From: DASRCB01 sp035653295
GTDB taxonomy: Bacteria > Acidobacteriota > Terriglobia > Bryobacterales > Bryobacteraceae
DNA length: 13,135 nt
Assembly (NCBI GenBank): GCA_035653295.1
Contig: DASRCB010000429.1
Span: 1 to 13,135, forward strand
Reading direction: 5' to 3'
Shown: piece by piece, positions 5,632-13,062 of the stretch
Position numbering within the stretch: the stretch's first letter is position 1
Layout of the letters: the number at the start of each line of letters is the position of its first letter
The notes under the pieces: model-generated
Database searches by the model: none
The model's input: only the letters and a program-made list of their open reading frames with translations
Told to the model about the DNA's origin: nothing
Position numbers and translations under genes: made by a program

Positions 5632-6525
5632 TTAGGAATCGACCGGCTGACGCCGGTTTGACAGGCGTCGCCCGCCACGCGCGAGGCCGAATACAGCGAG
5701 CCCGCCGAACAGGAGCACTCCGCTTGCCGGCTCGGGAATTGTCGTGCCAGCCAGCGAGAACGCCGCATTGAACGTCGGCGGCGTTGCACCTCCGACAATG
5801 TCTGTACCGACGCGCAGCCAGTCAGGATCGAGGTTGCCATCTCTAATCCAGGCCTGCAGATCCGGACTGAACGGAGTCGTGCCGGGTCCGCTGATGGGCC
5901 CGCGCGACGCCGATAACCAGTAGAATTGTGCGCCGTTGGTCAGCTGCACCTGCGGGACGAAAAAGTAGTGGTCGGCGGGCAGGTCAAAAGGCGTGGCAAA
6001 GGTGAAGTCAATTTGCACCTCGGCTCCTCTTACTGCTCCGTTTCCACCCGTCGTCTGGTTCGGGCTGGGATGAATGCCCCCGGGTCCGACGCTGTTATTC
6101 GCTGTAAAGGATGCGGCCAGCGTTGAGGTCACAAAAGACAACTCACCGGCGCCGCTGTCTTTACCGCCCAGAGCGTTATCCGAAGGGGAGTTGATCCGAG
6201 TCGGTACGGCTGGAGTCCGGACCGTGTCCGAGTCCTTTGGGAAGACTCTGTATATCTCCACGACGACGTCCGCAACACTGGTGGCGCCGCCGTTGGCCGA
6301 AGGCGCCAGCAGTCCGGTGAGCGATCCTCCGGTAATCAGGGTTTCCGCGCTCAGCAGGAAATCGTCGGCCGCTTCGATTTCGAGCTGGCCGGGAGCGTCC
6401 GGACGCGTGGCCATTGCCATCGAATTGTTCGGCGTCAGGTTGTTATAGATTACATCCGTTCTTGCGACGCTGGGTAACAGTCCGCCGAGCGCAACTACAG
6501 CAAGGTACAGTATGTTACTTCGCAT
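5632..6525 (-). CDS. PEP-CTERM sorting-domain protein
   Basis: 297 residues. The N-terminus MRSNILYLAVVALGGLLPS is a Sec signal peptide, with cleavage likely near residue 22-24. The C-terminus has the exosortase sorting signal: IPEP (263-266), a hydrophobic segment SGVLLFGGLAVFGLA (268-282), then a basic cluster (RGGRR). A short tail (RLSNRRQPVDS) follows, slightly longer than typical. The middle is rich in Gly, Ser, Thr and Asn and appears to be a beta-rich domain, with segments such as VVVEIYRVFPKDS and ADHYFFVPQVQL; no catalytic motif is seen. The family is expected to be cut by an exosortase in the inner membrane and released to the surface or matrix; no exosortase gene is in this window. 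The ATG at 6525 has a strong Shine-Dalgarno sequence. It converges on the SIS gene with only 17 bases between. Sorting type is secure; function is unknown. Confidence 0.93.
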   Translation of the reverse strand: MRSNILYLAVVALGGLLPSVARTDVIYNNLTPNNSMAMATRPDAPGQLEIEAADDFLLSAETLITGGSLTGLLAPSANGGATSVADVVVEIYRVFPKDSDTVRTPAVPTRINSPSDNALGGKDSGAGELSFVTSTLAASFTANNSVGPGGIHPSPNQTTGGNGAVRGAEVQIDFTFATPFDLPADHYFFVPQVQLTNGAQFYWLSASRGPISGPGTTPFSPDLQAWIRDGNLDPDWLRVGTDIVGGATPPTFNAAFSLAGTTIPEPASGVLLFGGLAVFGLARGGRRLSNRRQPVDS

Positions 6526-6527
6526 AG

Positions 6528-6536
6528 TCCTCCTCC
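6528..6536 (-). promoter_or_regulatory. Strong Shine-Dalgarno of the PEP-CTERM gene
   Basis: On the minus strand GGAGGAGGA ends 2 bases before the ATG at 6525, with the best-matching GGAGG portion 5 bases or more away. It confirms the start and contrasts with several neighbouring genes that have none. It overlaps one copy of a repeated CCTCCGAGGG element. Confidence 0.65.
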
Positions 6537-6558
6537 GAGGGTCCTCGACCTCCGAGGG
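6532..6558. repeat. Two direct copies of CCTCCGAGGG before the PEP-CTERM start
   Basis: CCTCCGAGGG occurs at 6532-6541 and again at 6549-6558, 17 bases apart. Each copy is itself a CCTC-n-GAGG dyad. The first copy overlaps the Shine-Dalgarno sequence on the minus strand, so the CCUC of one copy could pair with GAGG of the other in the mRNA. Whether this is a protein site, an RNA switch or chance in GC-rich DNA cannot be told. Confidence 0.45.
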
Positions 6559-6576
6559 ATACTAACAGGAATGTCC

Positions 6577-6635
6577 CCGGGATTGGAAGAGCTATTTCGC
6601 TCTTGAGTGAGAGAGCATACAAAGAATAATCCCGG
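6577..6635. other. Nested inverted repeats between the efflux operon and the PEP-CTERM gene
   Basis: An outer 8-base inverted repeat, CCGGGATT (6577-6584) with AATCCCGG (6628-6635), encloses a perfect 6-base hairpin, AAGAGC (6587-6592) with GCTCTT (6599-6604) and loop TATTTC. It lies in the 170-base gap (6526-6695), which holds no gene. No T-tract follows on either strand, so it is not a standard intrinsic terminator. It could end the efflux transcript weakly, or be leader structure of the PEP-CTERM mRNA. The rest of the gap shows nothing else I can name. Confidence 0.4.
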
Positions 6636-6695
6636 CGAACTTGCTCGAACGGGCACCGGGTCAGGACAAGTAACACATAAGACAGAGTGCGCTCA

Positions 6696-8060
6696 TTACT
6701 CCCATCCACCGCCGAGCGCGTTGTAAAGCTGCACCAACGACAATCGCTCGTTTAACCTGGCGCGCGCGAGATTCAACTGGGCGGAGAACCAGTTAGTCTG
6801 GCTGGTTAATACTTCGAGATAACTGGTCGCGCCACCGCGATACCGCAGATCAGAAAGCCGTGCGGCATCCTGCGCGGCGGCGGTCAGCCGCTCCTGATGC
6901 TCGCGGAAATCGTGGTACTTCTGATAGGCGATGAGCGCGTCGGAGACCTGTCGAAATGCCGTCTGGATAGTCTGCCGGTAAGTCAGCAGCGCCTCCTGTT
7001 GCTGGGCTTCGGTAAGGCGCAGGTTGGAACGCAGGCGCCCGGCTTCAAATATTGGTTGCGTAAGGGGCGCGCTGAAATTCCACACCGCGCCGGGTCCTGT
7101 GAAGAGGCTCGCAAGATTCGAGCTTGCAATCCCGCCGCCGCCGGTCAGAGAGAGGCTGGGGAAGAACGCCGCGCGAGCGACGCCTATATTGGCTGTCGCC
7201 GCCGCAAGTTGCTCCTCAGCGGCTCGAATGTCGGGACGGCGTTCCAGCAGCCGCGAAGGCAACCCCGCAGGGACCACTGGCGGCGCGGGCTGCTCGGTCA
7301 GCGGAAGCCCTCGCGGGATTGCATGAGGGTTGTCGCCGGCCAACGTGCTGATGAGGTCTTCCTGTAACCCGATCTGGCGCTCCGTGTCGGGGATCGTCTC
7401 CGCGGCTGTCTCCACCAGTTGCTCCGCCTGGCGGACGTCCACCATCGCGGCCGCGCCGCCGTTGGCCAGAGTCTCGGTTAACGCCAGCGACTCGCGCCGG
7501 GAAGCGAGCGTGTTCCTTGAAATGTCCAGCTCCGAGTCGAGCTCGCGCATTTGGAAGTAAGCGGTCGCAAGGTTCGCGACGAGCGTACTAATGACCTCCT
7601 GCCGATTCCATTGTGCGGCGAGCAGTTGAGCGCGCGCCGCCTCCGTTGCGCGGCGATATCTGCCCCAAAAATCCGGGTTCCACGAGAACAGCGCCTCGAG
7701 CTGAAAATAGCTGAAGGTGAAGCCCGGCAGGCGCTGGCTGCTGAATCCGGGGCCTGCGCTTACCGTCGGGAACTGGTCGGCGCGGGTGATGCCGACCTGC
7801 GCCTGAGCCTGCAGGATCCGGCTGGCGGCAATCTGGACGTCGTAGCTGCTCTTCAGCCCCGTCCGAATCAGGTTCTGGAGCTCCTGATCCTCAAACAGCG
7901 CCCACCATTTCTCGTCGCCCAGCGAGGTCGCGCCGGCAGGCTGATCCACCGGCGCATGGTAATACTGGTCCGGCACACTCACCGGCGGCCGCTTGTAATT
8001 CGGCCCTACACTGCAACCAGCCAACATCATCAGCGCGAGGCAGGGGGACGCGCTCCTCAC
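6696..8060 (-). CDS. RND efflux outer-membrane factor, NodT/OprM family lipoprotein
   Basis: 454 residues. It begins with a lipoprotein signal peptide (CLALMMLAGC, lipid-bearing Cys16) followed by SVGPNYKRPP, the typical opening of NodT/OprM channels. Two outer-membrane efflux domains follow, about 55-240 and 265-450, with long alpha-helical stretches such as SSYDVQIAASRILQAQAQVG and, in the second, a GLPSRLLERRPDIRAAEEQL segment that is a family hallmark. Three copies form the beta-barrel and periplasmic tunnel that joins the adaptor and pump. The GTG start at 8060 is fixed by the GTGA overlap with the stop of the pump gene and by a strong Shine-Dalgarno sequence at 8066-8073. It is the last gene of the operon. 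Substrate is unknown. Family assignment is secure. Confidence 0.96.
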   Translation of the reverse strand: MRSASPCLALMMLAGCSVGPNYKRPPVSVPDQYYHAPVDQPAGATSLGDEKWWALFEDQELQNLIRTGLKSSYDVQIAASRILQAQAQVGITRADQFPTVSAGPGFSSQRLPGFTFSYFQLEALFSWNPDFWGRYRRATEAARAQLLAAQWNRQEVISTLVANLATAYFQMRELDSELDISRNTLASRRESLALTETLANGGAAAMVDVRQAEQLVETAAETIPDTERQIGLQEDLISTLAGDNPHAIPRGLPLTEQPAPPVVPAGLPSRLLERRPDIRAAEEQLAAATANIGVARAAFFPSLSLTGGGGIASSNLASLFTGPGAVWNFSAPLTQPIFEAGRLRSNLRLTEAQQQEALLTYRQTIQTAFRQVSDALIAYQKYHDFREHQERLTAAAQDAARLSDLRYRGGATSYLEVLTSQTNWFSAQLNLARARLNERLSLVQLYNALGGGWE

Positions 8061-11000
8061 GCAGGCTCCTCCTCGGGCGCTTGCTCATCCCCGGTCTTGC
8101 CCCACCCTTTCACTCGCGCCATCAGCGATTCGACAACATCGAAGGTCACGGGTATGAGAAAGATGGCCAGCAGGGATGCGGCCAGCATTCCCCCAATGAC
8201 CGCGGTGCCGAGTATTCGGCGCGAGACGGCGCCCGAGCCACTTGCGGTCCACAGTGGGATGCAGCCCAGGATGAACGCGAACGCCGTCATCAGGATGGGG
8301 CGCAGACGAATGCGTCCGCCGATCAGCGCCGCCTCGGCCGCGCTCCTGCCCGATTCGTATTGATGTTTGGCGAACTCGACGATCAGAATCGCATTCTTGG
8401 CCGCCAGCCCGATCAGCATCACCAGGCCGATCTGGGCGTACACATCGTTGTCGTAGTGGCGCGCCCACAGGAACAGATATGCGCCAAAGACCGCTACCGG
8501 TGTCCCCAGGAGAACGCTGAAAGGAAGAGACCAGCTCTCGTACTGGGCGGCAAGAATCAAAAAGACGAACAGCAGCGATAAACCGAAGACCTGGAGCGTC
8601 GAGACGCCCTGCGCCGCCTTCTGCTCCTGGTAGGACATGCCCGAATAATCGAAGCCCATTTCGCGCGGCATCGTCGCGGCGAAGGTCTCTTCGAGAGCTT
8701 TCATGGCCTGCCCGGAGCTGTAGCCAGGCGCCGCAGCGGCATTAATCTGCGCGGCGTGATACTCGTTGTAGCGCATTGTGAATTCCGGGCCGGCGATGCT
8801 CTTTTCACTCGTGACCGCGCTCAGCGGAACCATCTCCCCACGGCTGTTGGCGACGTAAAACTGTCCCAGGTTCTCGATGCGCGTCCGGTAGTCGCCTTCC
8901 GCCTCCACATAGACCTGCCACTGGCGCCCGAACCGATTGAAGTAGTTCACCAGATACCCGCCCATGAACGCGCCCATGGTTTGATACACGTCGGCGATGT
9001 TCACCTGCTGGCGCTCCACCTTGGCGCGGTCGACCGTTACATACTCCTGGGGCACGTCGGGCAGGTATGACGTTGCAATGCCGGTGAGCTCCCGCCTTTT
9101 TCGCGCCGCCGCTACAAACCTGTTCACGTTATCGGTGAGAAAGGCCAGGTCGGAGCCGGACCGGTCTTCCAGGATGAATGTCACGCCGCCGGAGGTGCCA
9201 ACGCCGGGAATCGCCGGTGGCGAGAAAGAAAACGCGACGCCATCGGGGATCTGCGCCAGAGCCGAAGTGATATGACGGCGGATAGCGTCGTATTGCTCCT
9301 CGGGCCTGCTGCGCTCGTCCCACGGCTTCTCGGTGACGAAGAAGAACGCGCTGTAAGTGTTCTGGACACGGCTGAGCAGGCTGAAGCCGATGACGGACGT
9401 GCAGCCCTGCACGCCAGGCGTATGAAGAACGATGTCCTCTACCTTCCGCGCAGCTTCGGCGGTGCGCTGGAGTGATGAAGCATACGGCAGCTGCATGTTG
9501 ACGTAAACGTAACCGAAGTCTTCCTCGGGAAGGAACGAATTCGGCAGTTTGCGGCCGATCATGACCGCCGCGACGGAGAGAACCACCAAAAGCACCAGGG
9601 CGATCGCGACTTTGCGGATCAGGAATGCGGAGGCGCCCACGTACCCCTCGGTCACGCGCGCGAACCCGCGATTAAACCAGCTGAAGAAACGGCCCAGTAA
9701 TCCGGGCTTCTTCTTACTCTTTGGTTTGAGCAGCAGCGCCGAAAGCGCGGGACTGAGCGACAGCGCGTTAAACGCGGAGATGATGACGGAAATAGCGATG
9801 GTGACGGCGAACTGCTGGTACAGGCGGCCAGTGATTCCACTGATAAACACGGTGGGGATGAAGACCGCCGCCAAAATCAGAGCGACTGCGGTGACTGGTC
9901 CCGAAACCTCCTCCATCGCTTTGACGGAGGCGTCGCGGGGCGACATGCCCTCCTCGATGTGCCGCTCCACCGCTTCGACCACGACGATGGCGTCGTCGAC
10001 CACAAGGCCGATGGCGAGCACCAGTCCGAACAGGGAGAGCGTGTTGATCGAGAACCCAAGCATAGGGAAGACTGCGAAGGTGCCGATCAGCGACACCGGA
10101 ACCGCAAGCAAAGGAATCAGCGTGGACCGCCAGCCCTGGAGGAACAGATAGACGACCAGCACCACGAGGCCGAGCGCTTCCAGCAGGGTCCACAGGATCT
10201 CCTTCATGCCGGCGGTCACTGAGGCGGTGGTGTCGAGGCTGACGGTGTAGGCAAGGTCGCCGGGGAACCTCTGCGCCAACTGCGCGATTCGGGCCCGCAC
10301 GGCGCTCGCCGCATCCACGGCGTTTGATCCGGGGAGCTGATAAATGGCCAGAACCGCCGAAGGATGGCCATTGTAACGCCCGCGCAGGTTGTAGAACTGC
10401 GAGCCCAACTCCAGCCGCGCAACATCCCTCAGCCGGAGGATCGAGCCATCCGGATTCGCGCGCAGGATGATATTGCCGAAGTCCTCCGGTGAGATCAGGC
10501 GTCCCTGCGTGCGTACCGTATACGTGAACTGCTGGCCTCGCGGAACAGGCTCTCCGCCGATCTGCCCCGCGGGATTCACGTTGTTCTGCGCCTGCAGCGC
10601 GGCTATGATCTGCGGAACCGTGATCTGGAGTTTCGCGAGTTGATCGGGCTTCACCCAGCAGCGCATGGCGTACTGGCCGGCGCCGAAAACGTTGATCTGC
10701 GCCACGCCGGGCACGCGCGTCAGCTCGTCCACAAGGTTGATGTATGCATAGTTGGCAAGAAACACAGCGTCGTACGTGCCGTGTGGCGAGTAAAGCGCGA
10801 TCAGCATCAGCGGCGCGGTCGGCGATTTGCGGATCACCAGACCGGCGGTGTTCACCTGCGGCGGTAGTTGCGACTGGGCCTGCGAAGCGCGCATCTGGGT
10901 CAGCACCTGATCGATGTTCGGATCGGTTTTGACGTCGAAGTCGACAGTGATCTGCGTCGATCCGTTATTGGCGTTGACCGAGTACATGAAGTTCATGTTG

Positions 11001-11218
11001 TCCACGCCGGTGATCTGCGCTTCCAGCGGCGCGGCGACGGACTGTTCGAGCGTCTGCGCGTCGGCCCCGGGGTAGGTCGCCTGGATCTGGATTTCCGGCG
11101 GGACGATCTTCGGGAATTGCGCTACCGGCAGCGAGGCCATGGATACCAGGCCTACGATGACCATGACGATGGCGATGACGATGGCCACGATTGGCCGCCG
11201 GATAAAGAACTTAGACAT
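8057..11218 (-). CDS. RND multidrug efflux pump, inner-membrane HAE1 (AcrB/MexB) family
   Basis: 1053 residues, normal length for a hydrophobe/amphiphile RND pump. It opens MSKFFIRRPIVAIVIAIVMV (first membrane helix after FFIRRP) and has two halves, each with one helix, a large periplasmic porter loop (about 30-340 and 560-870) and five or six further helices. The proton-relay residues are intact: Asp408 and Asp409 in GLVVDDAIVVVE and Lys941 in GLAAKNAILIVEF. Other family marks are SLSPALSALLLKP (488-500) and GMSYQEQ (860-866). As a trimer it would take amphiphilic compounds from the periplasm or outer membrane leaflet and drive them out using protons. The ATG at 11218 lies 6 bases after the adaptor stop; a possible AGGAG at 11231-11235 is 12 bases from the ATG, rather far. 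The stop overlaps the next gene by 4 bases. The substrate cannot be read from sequence. Confidence 0.98.
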   Translation of the reverse strand: MSKFFIRRPIVAIVIAIVMVIVGLVSMASLPVAQFPKIVPPEIQIQATYPGADAQTLEQSVAAPLEAQITGVDNMNFMYSVNANNGSTQITVDFDVKTDPNIDQVLTQMRASQAQSQLPPQVNTAGLVIRKSPTAPLMLIALYSPHGTYDAVFLANYAYINLVDELTRVPGVAQINVFGAGQYAMRCWVKPDQLAKLQITVPQIIAALQAQNNVNPAGQIGGEPVPRGQQFTYTVRTQGRLISPEDFGNIILRANPDGSILRLRDVARLELGSQFYNLRGRYNGHPSAVLAIYQLPGSNAVDAASAVRARIAQLAQRFPGDLAYTVSLDTTASVTAGMKEILWTLLEALGLVVLVVYLFLQGWRSTLIPLLAVPVSLIGTFAVFPMLGFSINTLSLFGLVLAIGLVVDDAIVVVEAVERHIEEGMSPRDASVKAMEEVSGPVTAVALILAAVFIPTVFISGITGRLYQQFAVTIAISVIISAFNALSLSPALSALLLKPKSKKKPGLLGRFFSWFNRGFARVTEGYVGASAFLIRKVAIALVLLVVLSVAAVMIGRKLPNSFLPEEDFGYVYVNMQLPYASSLQRTAEAARKVEDIVLHTPGVQGCTSVIGFSLLSRVQNTYSAFFFVTEKPWDERSRPEEQYDAIRRHITSALAQIPDGVAFSFSPPAIPGVGTSGGVTFILEDRSGSDLAFLTDNVNRFVAAARKRRELTGIATSYLPDVPQEYVTVDRAKVERQQVNIADVYQTMGAFMGGYLVNYFNRFGRQWQVYVEAEGDYRTRIENLGQFYVANSRGEMVPLSAVTSEKSIAGPEFTMRYNEYHAAQINAAAAPGYSSGQAMKALEETFAATMPREMGFDYSGMSYQEQKAAQGVSTLQVFGLSLLFVFLILAAQYESWSLPFSVLLGTPVAVFGAYLFLWARHYDNDVYAQIGLVMLIGLAAKNAILIVEFAKHQYESGRSAAEAALIGGRIRLRPILMTAFAFILGCIPLWTASGSGAVSRRILGTAVIGGMLAASLLAIFLIPVTFDVVESLMARVKGWGKTGDEQAPEEEPA
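8066..8073 (-). promoter_or_regulatory. Shine-Dalgarno fixing the GTG start of the outer-membrane factor
   Basis: On the minus strand AGGAGGAG ends 5 bases before the GTG at 8060, inside the end of the pump gene. The ideal spacing supports the GTG rather than a later ATG and shows that this operon-internal gene has its own ribosome entry. Confidence 0.65.
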
Positions 11219-11224
11219 CGCTTG

Positions 11225-12415
11225 TCAGGACTCCTGCGCGCCGGGATCAGGCTTCGGGGCCACAGCGGCGCCGTCTCTCACCTTCGATGTCCCTTCCGAA
11301 ACAACGCGATCGCCGGCGCGCAGTCCGCCGCCGCTGACAATCCAGTTCTGCCCTACGCGATCTCCTGGCTGCACGGTTCGGATGCTGACGCGATTGCCCG
11401 CCCCCACAACAGCTACCTGATACCTGCCCTGCAATTCCGTAACGGCCCGCTGCGGGACCAGCAGCGCCCCCTTCCTCATAGCCGTCATGGCGCGGACACG
11501 GCCAAACTGTCCGGGGCGAAGGACGTTCCCGGGATTGGGAAACGCGCCCACGATGCGAATGGTTCCGGTTTCGCTGTTCACCTGGCGGTCGGCGAAGGCA
11601 ATGCGGCCCTGGTGCGGATAGATGGTTTCGTTGGCCAGGGTCAACTGCAGCGGGACAGCGCTGTTAACGCGCAGCAGATCGGGCCCGGCGGAGGTCCGCA
11701 TTCGCCCCGCCAGCGCCATATACTCCTGTTCGCTGATCGAAAAATATACCTTGATGGGATCCACCTGCGAGACCGACGTGAGTACGGTCGTTGGACCGAC
11801 GAGATTGCCGATCTGCGTGGCCGCGGTGCCCGCGATACCGTCGATGAGTGATCGGACGTGCGTGAAGCCGAGGTTCAGCTGGGCCTGTTCTACTGCGGCC
11901 TCATTGGTCTGGATGTTGGCCTGGGCGGACTTCACCTGCGCCTCGTCCTGCGCCTGGGCCTGGATGTCGTTATCGAGCTGGCTCTGCGCGATGGCGCGCG
12001 CGGCCGCGAGGGGGGTATCGCGCTTCACATTGATGATGGCAAGCCCGAGCTGGGCGTGGGCCTGCGCCAGTTGTCCGTGCGCCTGCGCCAATTGCCCGCG
12101 CGCCTGATCCAGCGCGGCCTGGAACGGCCGTGGATCGATTTCGAACAAAACCTGGCCTTTGTGTACGAACGAGCCTTCGCGGTAATTCTGCCTGATCAGA
12201 TACCCACTCACCTGCGGCTGAATATTGGCGTTCACGTAGCCGTCGAGCGTGCCAACCCAGTCACCGTAAATGGGAACGTCTCGTTGCTCAACGGGCGTGA
12301 CCAGAACCTGCGGCGGCGCGGGAGCTCGAGCCACGGGAGCGCTCTCTCCGGTGCAGCCGACCAGCAGCAGCGTGCTTCCGGCAAGCGCAATGGCAGCGAA
12401 GAATCGACGCTTCAT
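11225..12415 (-). CDS. RND efflux periplasmic adaptor lipoprotein (AcrA/MexA type)
   Basis: 396 residues. The lipoprotein signal (MKRRFFAAIALAGSTLLLVG, Cys21) anchors it to the inner membrane. The first half of the lipoyl-like domain is at about 60-95 (VSGYLIRQNYREGSFVHKGQ, FEIDPRPF). A long helical hairpin follows at about 100-185, rich in Ala and Gln and containing repeated GQLAQAH heptads. The second lipoyl half has GIAGTAATQIGNLVGP. The beta-barrel (about 215-300) and membrane-proximal region (about 300-380, with VRPGQFGRV-like LRPGQFGRV and LLVPQRAV) complete the standard adaptor. It links the pump to the outer-membrane factor. The ATG overlaps the repressor stop as ATGA and has a GAGGGG Shine-Dalgarno sequence 7 bases upstream (12423-12428). 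Family assignment is secure. Confidence 0.97.
   Translation of the reverse strand: MKRRFFAAIALAGSTLLLVGCTGESAPVARAPAPPQVLVTPVEQRDVPIYGDWVGTLDGYVNANIQPQVSGYLIRQNYREGSFVHKGQVLFEIDPRPFQAALDQARGQLAQAHGQLAQAHAQLGLAIINVKRDTPLAAARAIAQSQLDNDIQAQAQDEAQVKSAQANIQTNEAAVEQAQLNLGFTHVRSLIDGIAGTAATQIGNLVGPTTVLTSVSQVDPIKVYFSISEQEYMALAGRMRTSAGPDLLRVNSAVPLQLTLANETIYPHQGRIAFADRQVNSETGTIRIVGAFPNPGNVLRPGQFGRVRAMTAMRKGALLVPQRAVTELQGRYQVAVVGAGNRVSIRTVQPGDRVGQNWIVSGGGLRAGDRVVSEGTSKVRDGAAVAPKPDPGAQES
12056..12097. repeat. Two tandem 21-base units coding adaptor heptads
   Basis: Two adjacent 21-base copies (12056-12076 and 12077-12097) differ at a few positions and encode the repeated seven-residue unit A-H-G-Q-L-A-Q in the coiled-coil hairpin of the adaptor; a partial third copy follows. 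The 21-base unit equals one heptad (two helical turns), so gain or loss of a unit would lengthen or shorten the hairpin in frame. Confidence 0.6.
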
Positions 12416-13044
12416 GGCAGTTCCCCTCGAACTTCCTGATCCAGCCGGGCTCCAAGCCAGGCAGAGAGAACGGTTTTGTACTCCCGAACATACTGCCGCG
12501 CCTCGCCCGGAGTCGCTTCGGCGTAAAGGTGATTCAGGCCCTTCAGGAGTTGCATAGTGACCGCTGCGAGCCGCAGCGCTTTGCCTCGGTGCATGCGCGG
12601 CTTAACGGCCATCAGACACCTGGCGAGCCGAAGTCGCAGCGTTTTTCGCAGCGGGGCGGGACTTCGTGTCGCCGAGGGAGCATCCAGAAGGGCCAGAAAG
12701 GCAGGATGGCTTTCGACGAAGTCGATACTCAGCGCGATGAGCCGAGCCACCAGTTCCTCCAGACTCAGACCACTGGCCTGCTGCTCGAGGGCGGCCAGCC
12801 GCGCCTCGAAATCTCTGCCGTACTCGGTCCGCAGCGCATGTGTAATGGCCTGTTTGTTAGGAAAGAACTGATAGAGCGAACCGATGGGCGCGCCGGCGCG
12901 CTCGGCTATCGCGCTCATCGTGGTGGAGTCGTAGCCAACAGCCGCGATGGTCGCCGCGGCCGAATCGAGCAGCTGAGCGACGCGCCGCTCGCCGCGCTGC
13001 TGGCGCGGTATGCGTCGGGGCGCCTCCGCCAAATGCGAGTGCAT
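12412..13044 (-). CDS. TetR-family transcriptional repressor of the efflux operon
   Basis: 210 residues from the ATG at 13044. An in-frame start at 13119 would add 25 residues, but most of those come from the perfect palindrome at the window end and include a basic, repetitive MRIMRRIMRRM stretch unlike any TetR N-terminus, so I reject it. The N-terminal TetR DNA-binding domain covers about 18-70: RVAQLLDSAAATIAAVGYDS, then the helix-turn-helix TTMSAIAERAGAPIGSLYQF and FPNKQAI. The C-terminal ligand and dimer domain (about 80-205) is variable, as usual, so the inducer cannot be predicted. It is the first gene of the four-gene efflux operon and its stop overlaps the adaptor start by 4 bases. 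Regulators of such pumps normally repress their own operon and are released by pump substrates; that is the likely arrangement here. The family is secure, the role inferred from position. Confidence 0.93.
   Translation of the reverse strand: MHSHLAEAPRRIPRQQRGERRVAQLLDSAAATIAAVGYDSTTMSAIAERAGAPIGSLYQFFPNKQAITHALRTEYGRDFEARLAALEQQASGLSLEELVARLIALSIDFVESHPAFLALLDAPSATRSPAPLRKTLRLRLARCLMAVKPRMHRGKALRLAAVTMQLLKGLNHLYAEATPGEARQYVREYKTVLSAWLGARLDQEVRGELP
12423..12428 (-). promoter_or_regulatory. Shine-Dalgarno of the adaptor gene
   Basis: On the minus strand GAGGGG ends 7 bases before the ATG at 12415, within the last codons of the repressor gene. It gives the adaptor its own ribosome entry in addition to coupling through the ATGA overlap. 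Confidence 0.55.
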
Positions 13045-13052
13045 ACTCACAT

Positions 13053-13058
13053 ATTGTA
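13053..13058 (-). promoter_or_regulatory. Candidate -10 box of the efflux operon
   Basis: On the minus strand this reads TACAAT, preceded by GGCT, and ends 8 bases before the ATG at 13044. No Shine-Dalgarno sequence lies in between, so the repressor message would be leaderless. The expected -35 position falls inside the palindrome arm and does not resemble a standard -35. Confidence 0.4.
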
Positions 13059-13062
13059 AGCC

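Noticed and set aside
5649..5669. GACGCC/GGCGTC inverted repeat just past the SIS gene
   Set aside because: It is within the coding region of the PEP-CTERM C-terminus, has a 9-base loop and no T-tract, so a terminator is not supported.
13036..13047. GAGT/ACTC dyad over the TetR start codon as an operator
   Set aside because: The arms are only four bases each, too short to separate from chance.
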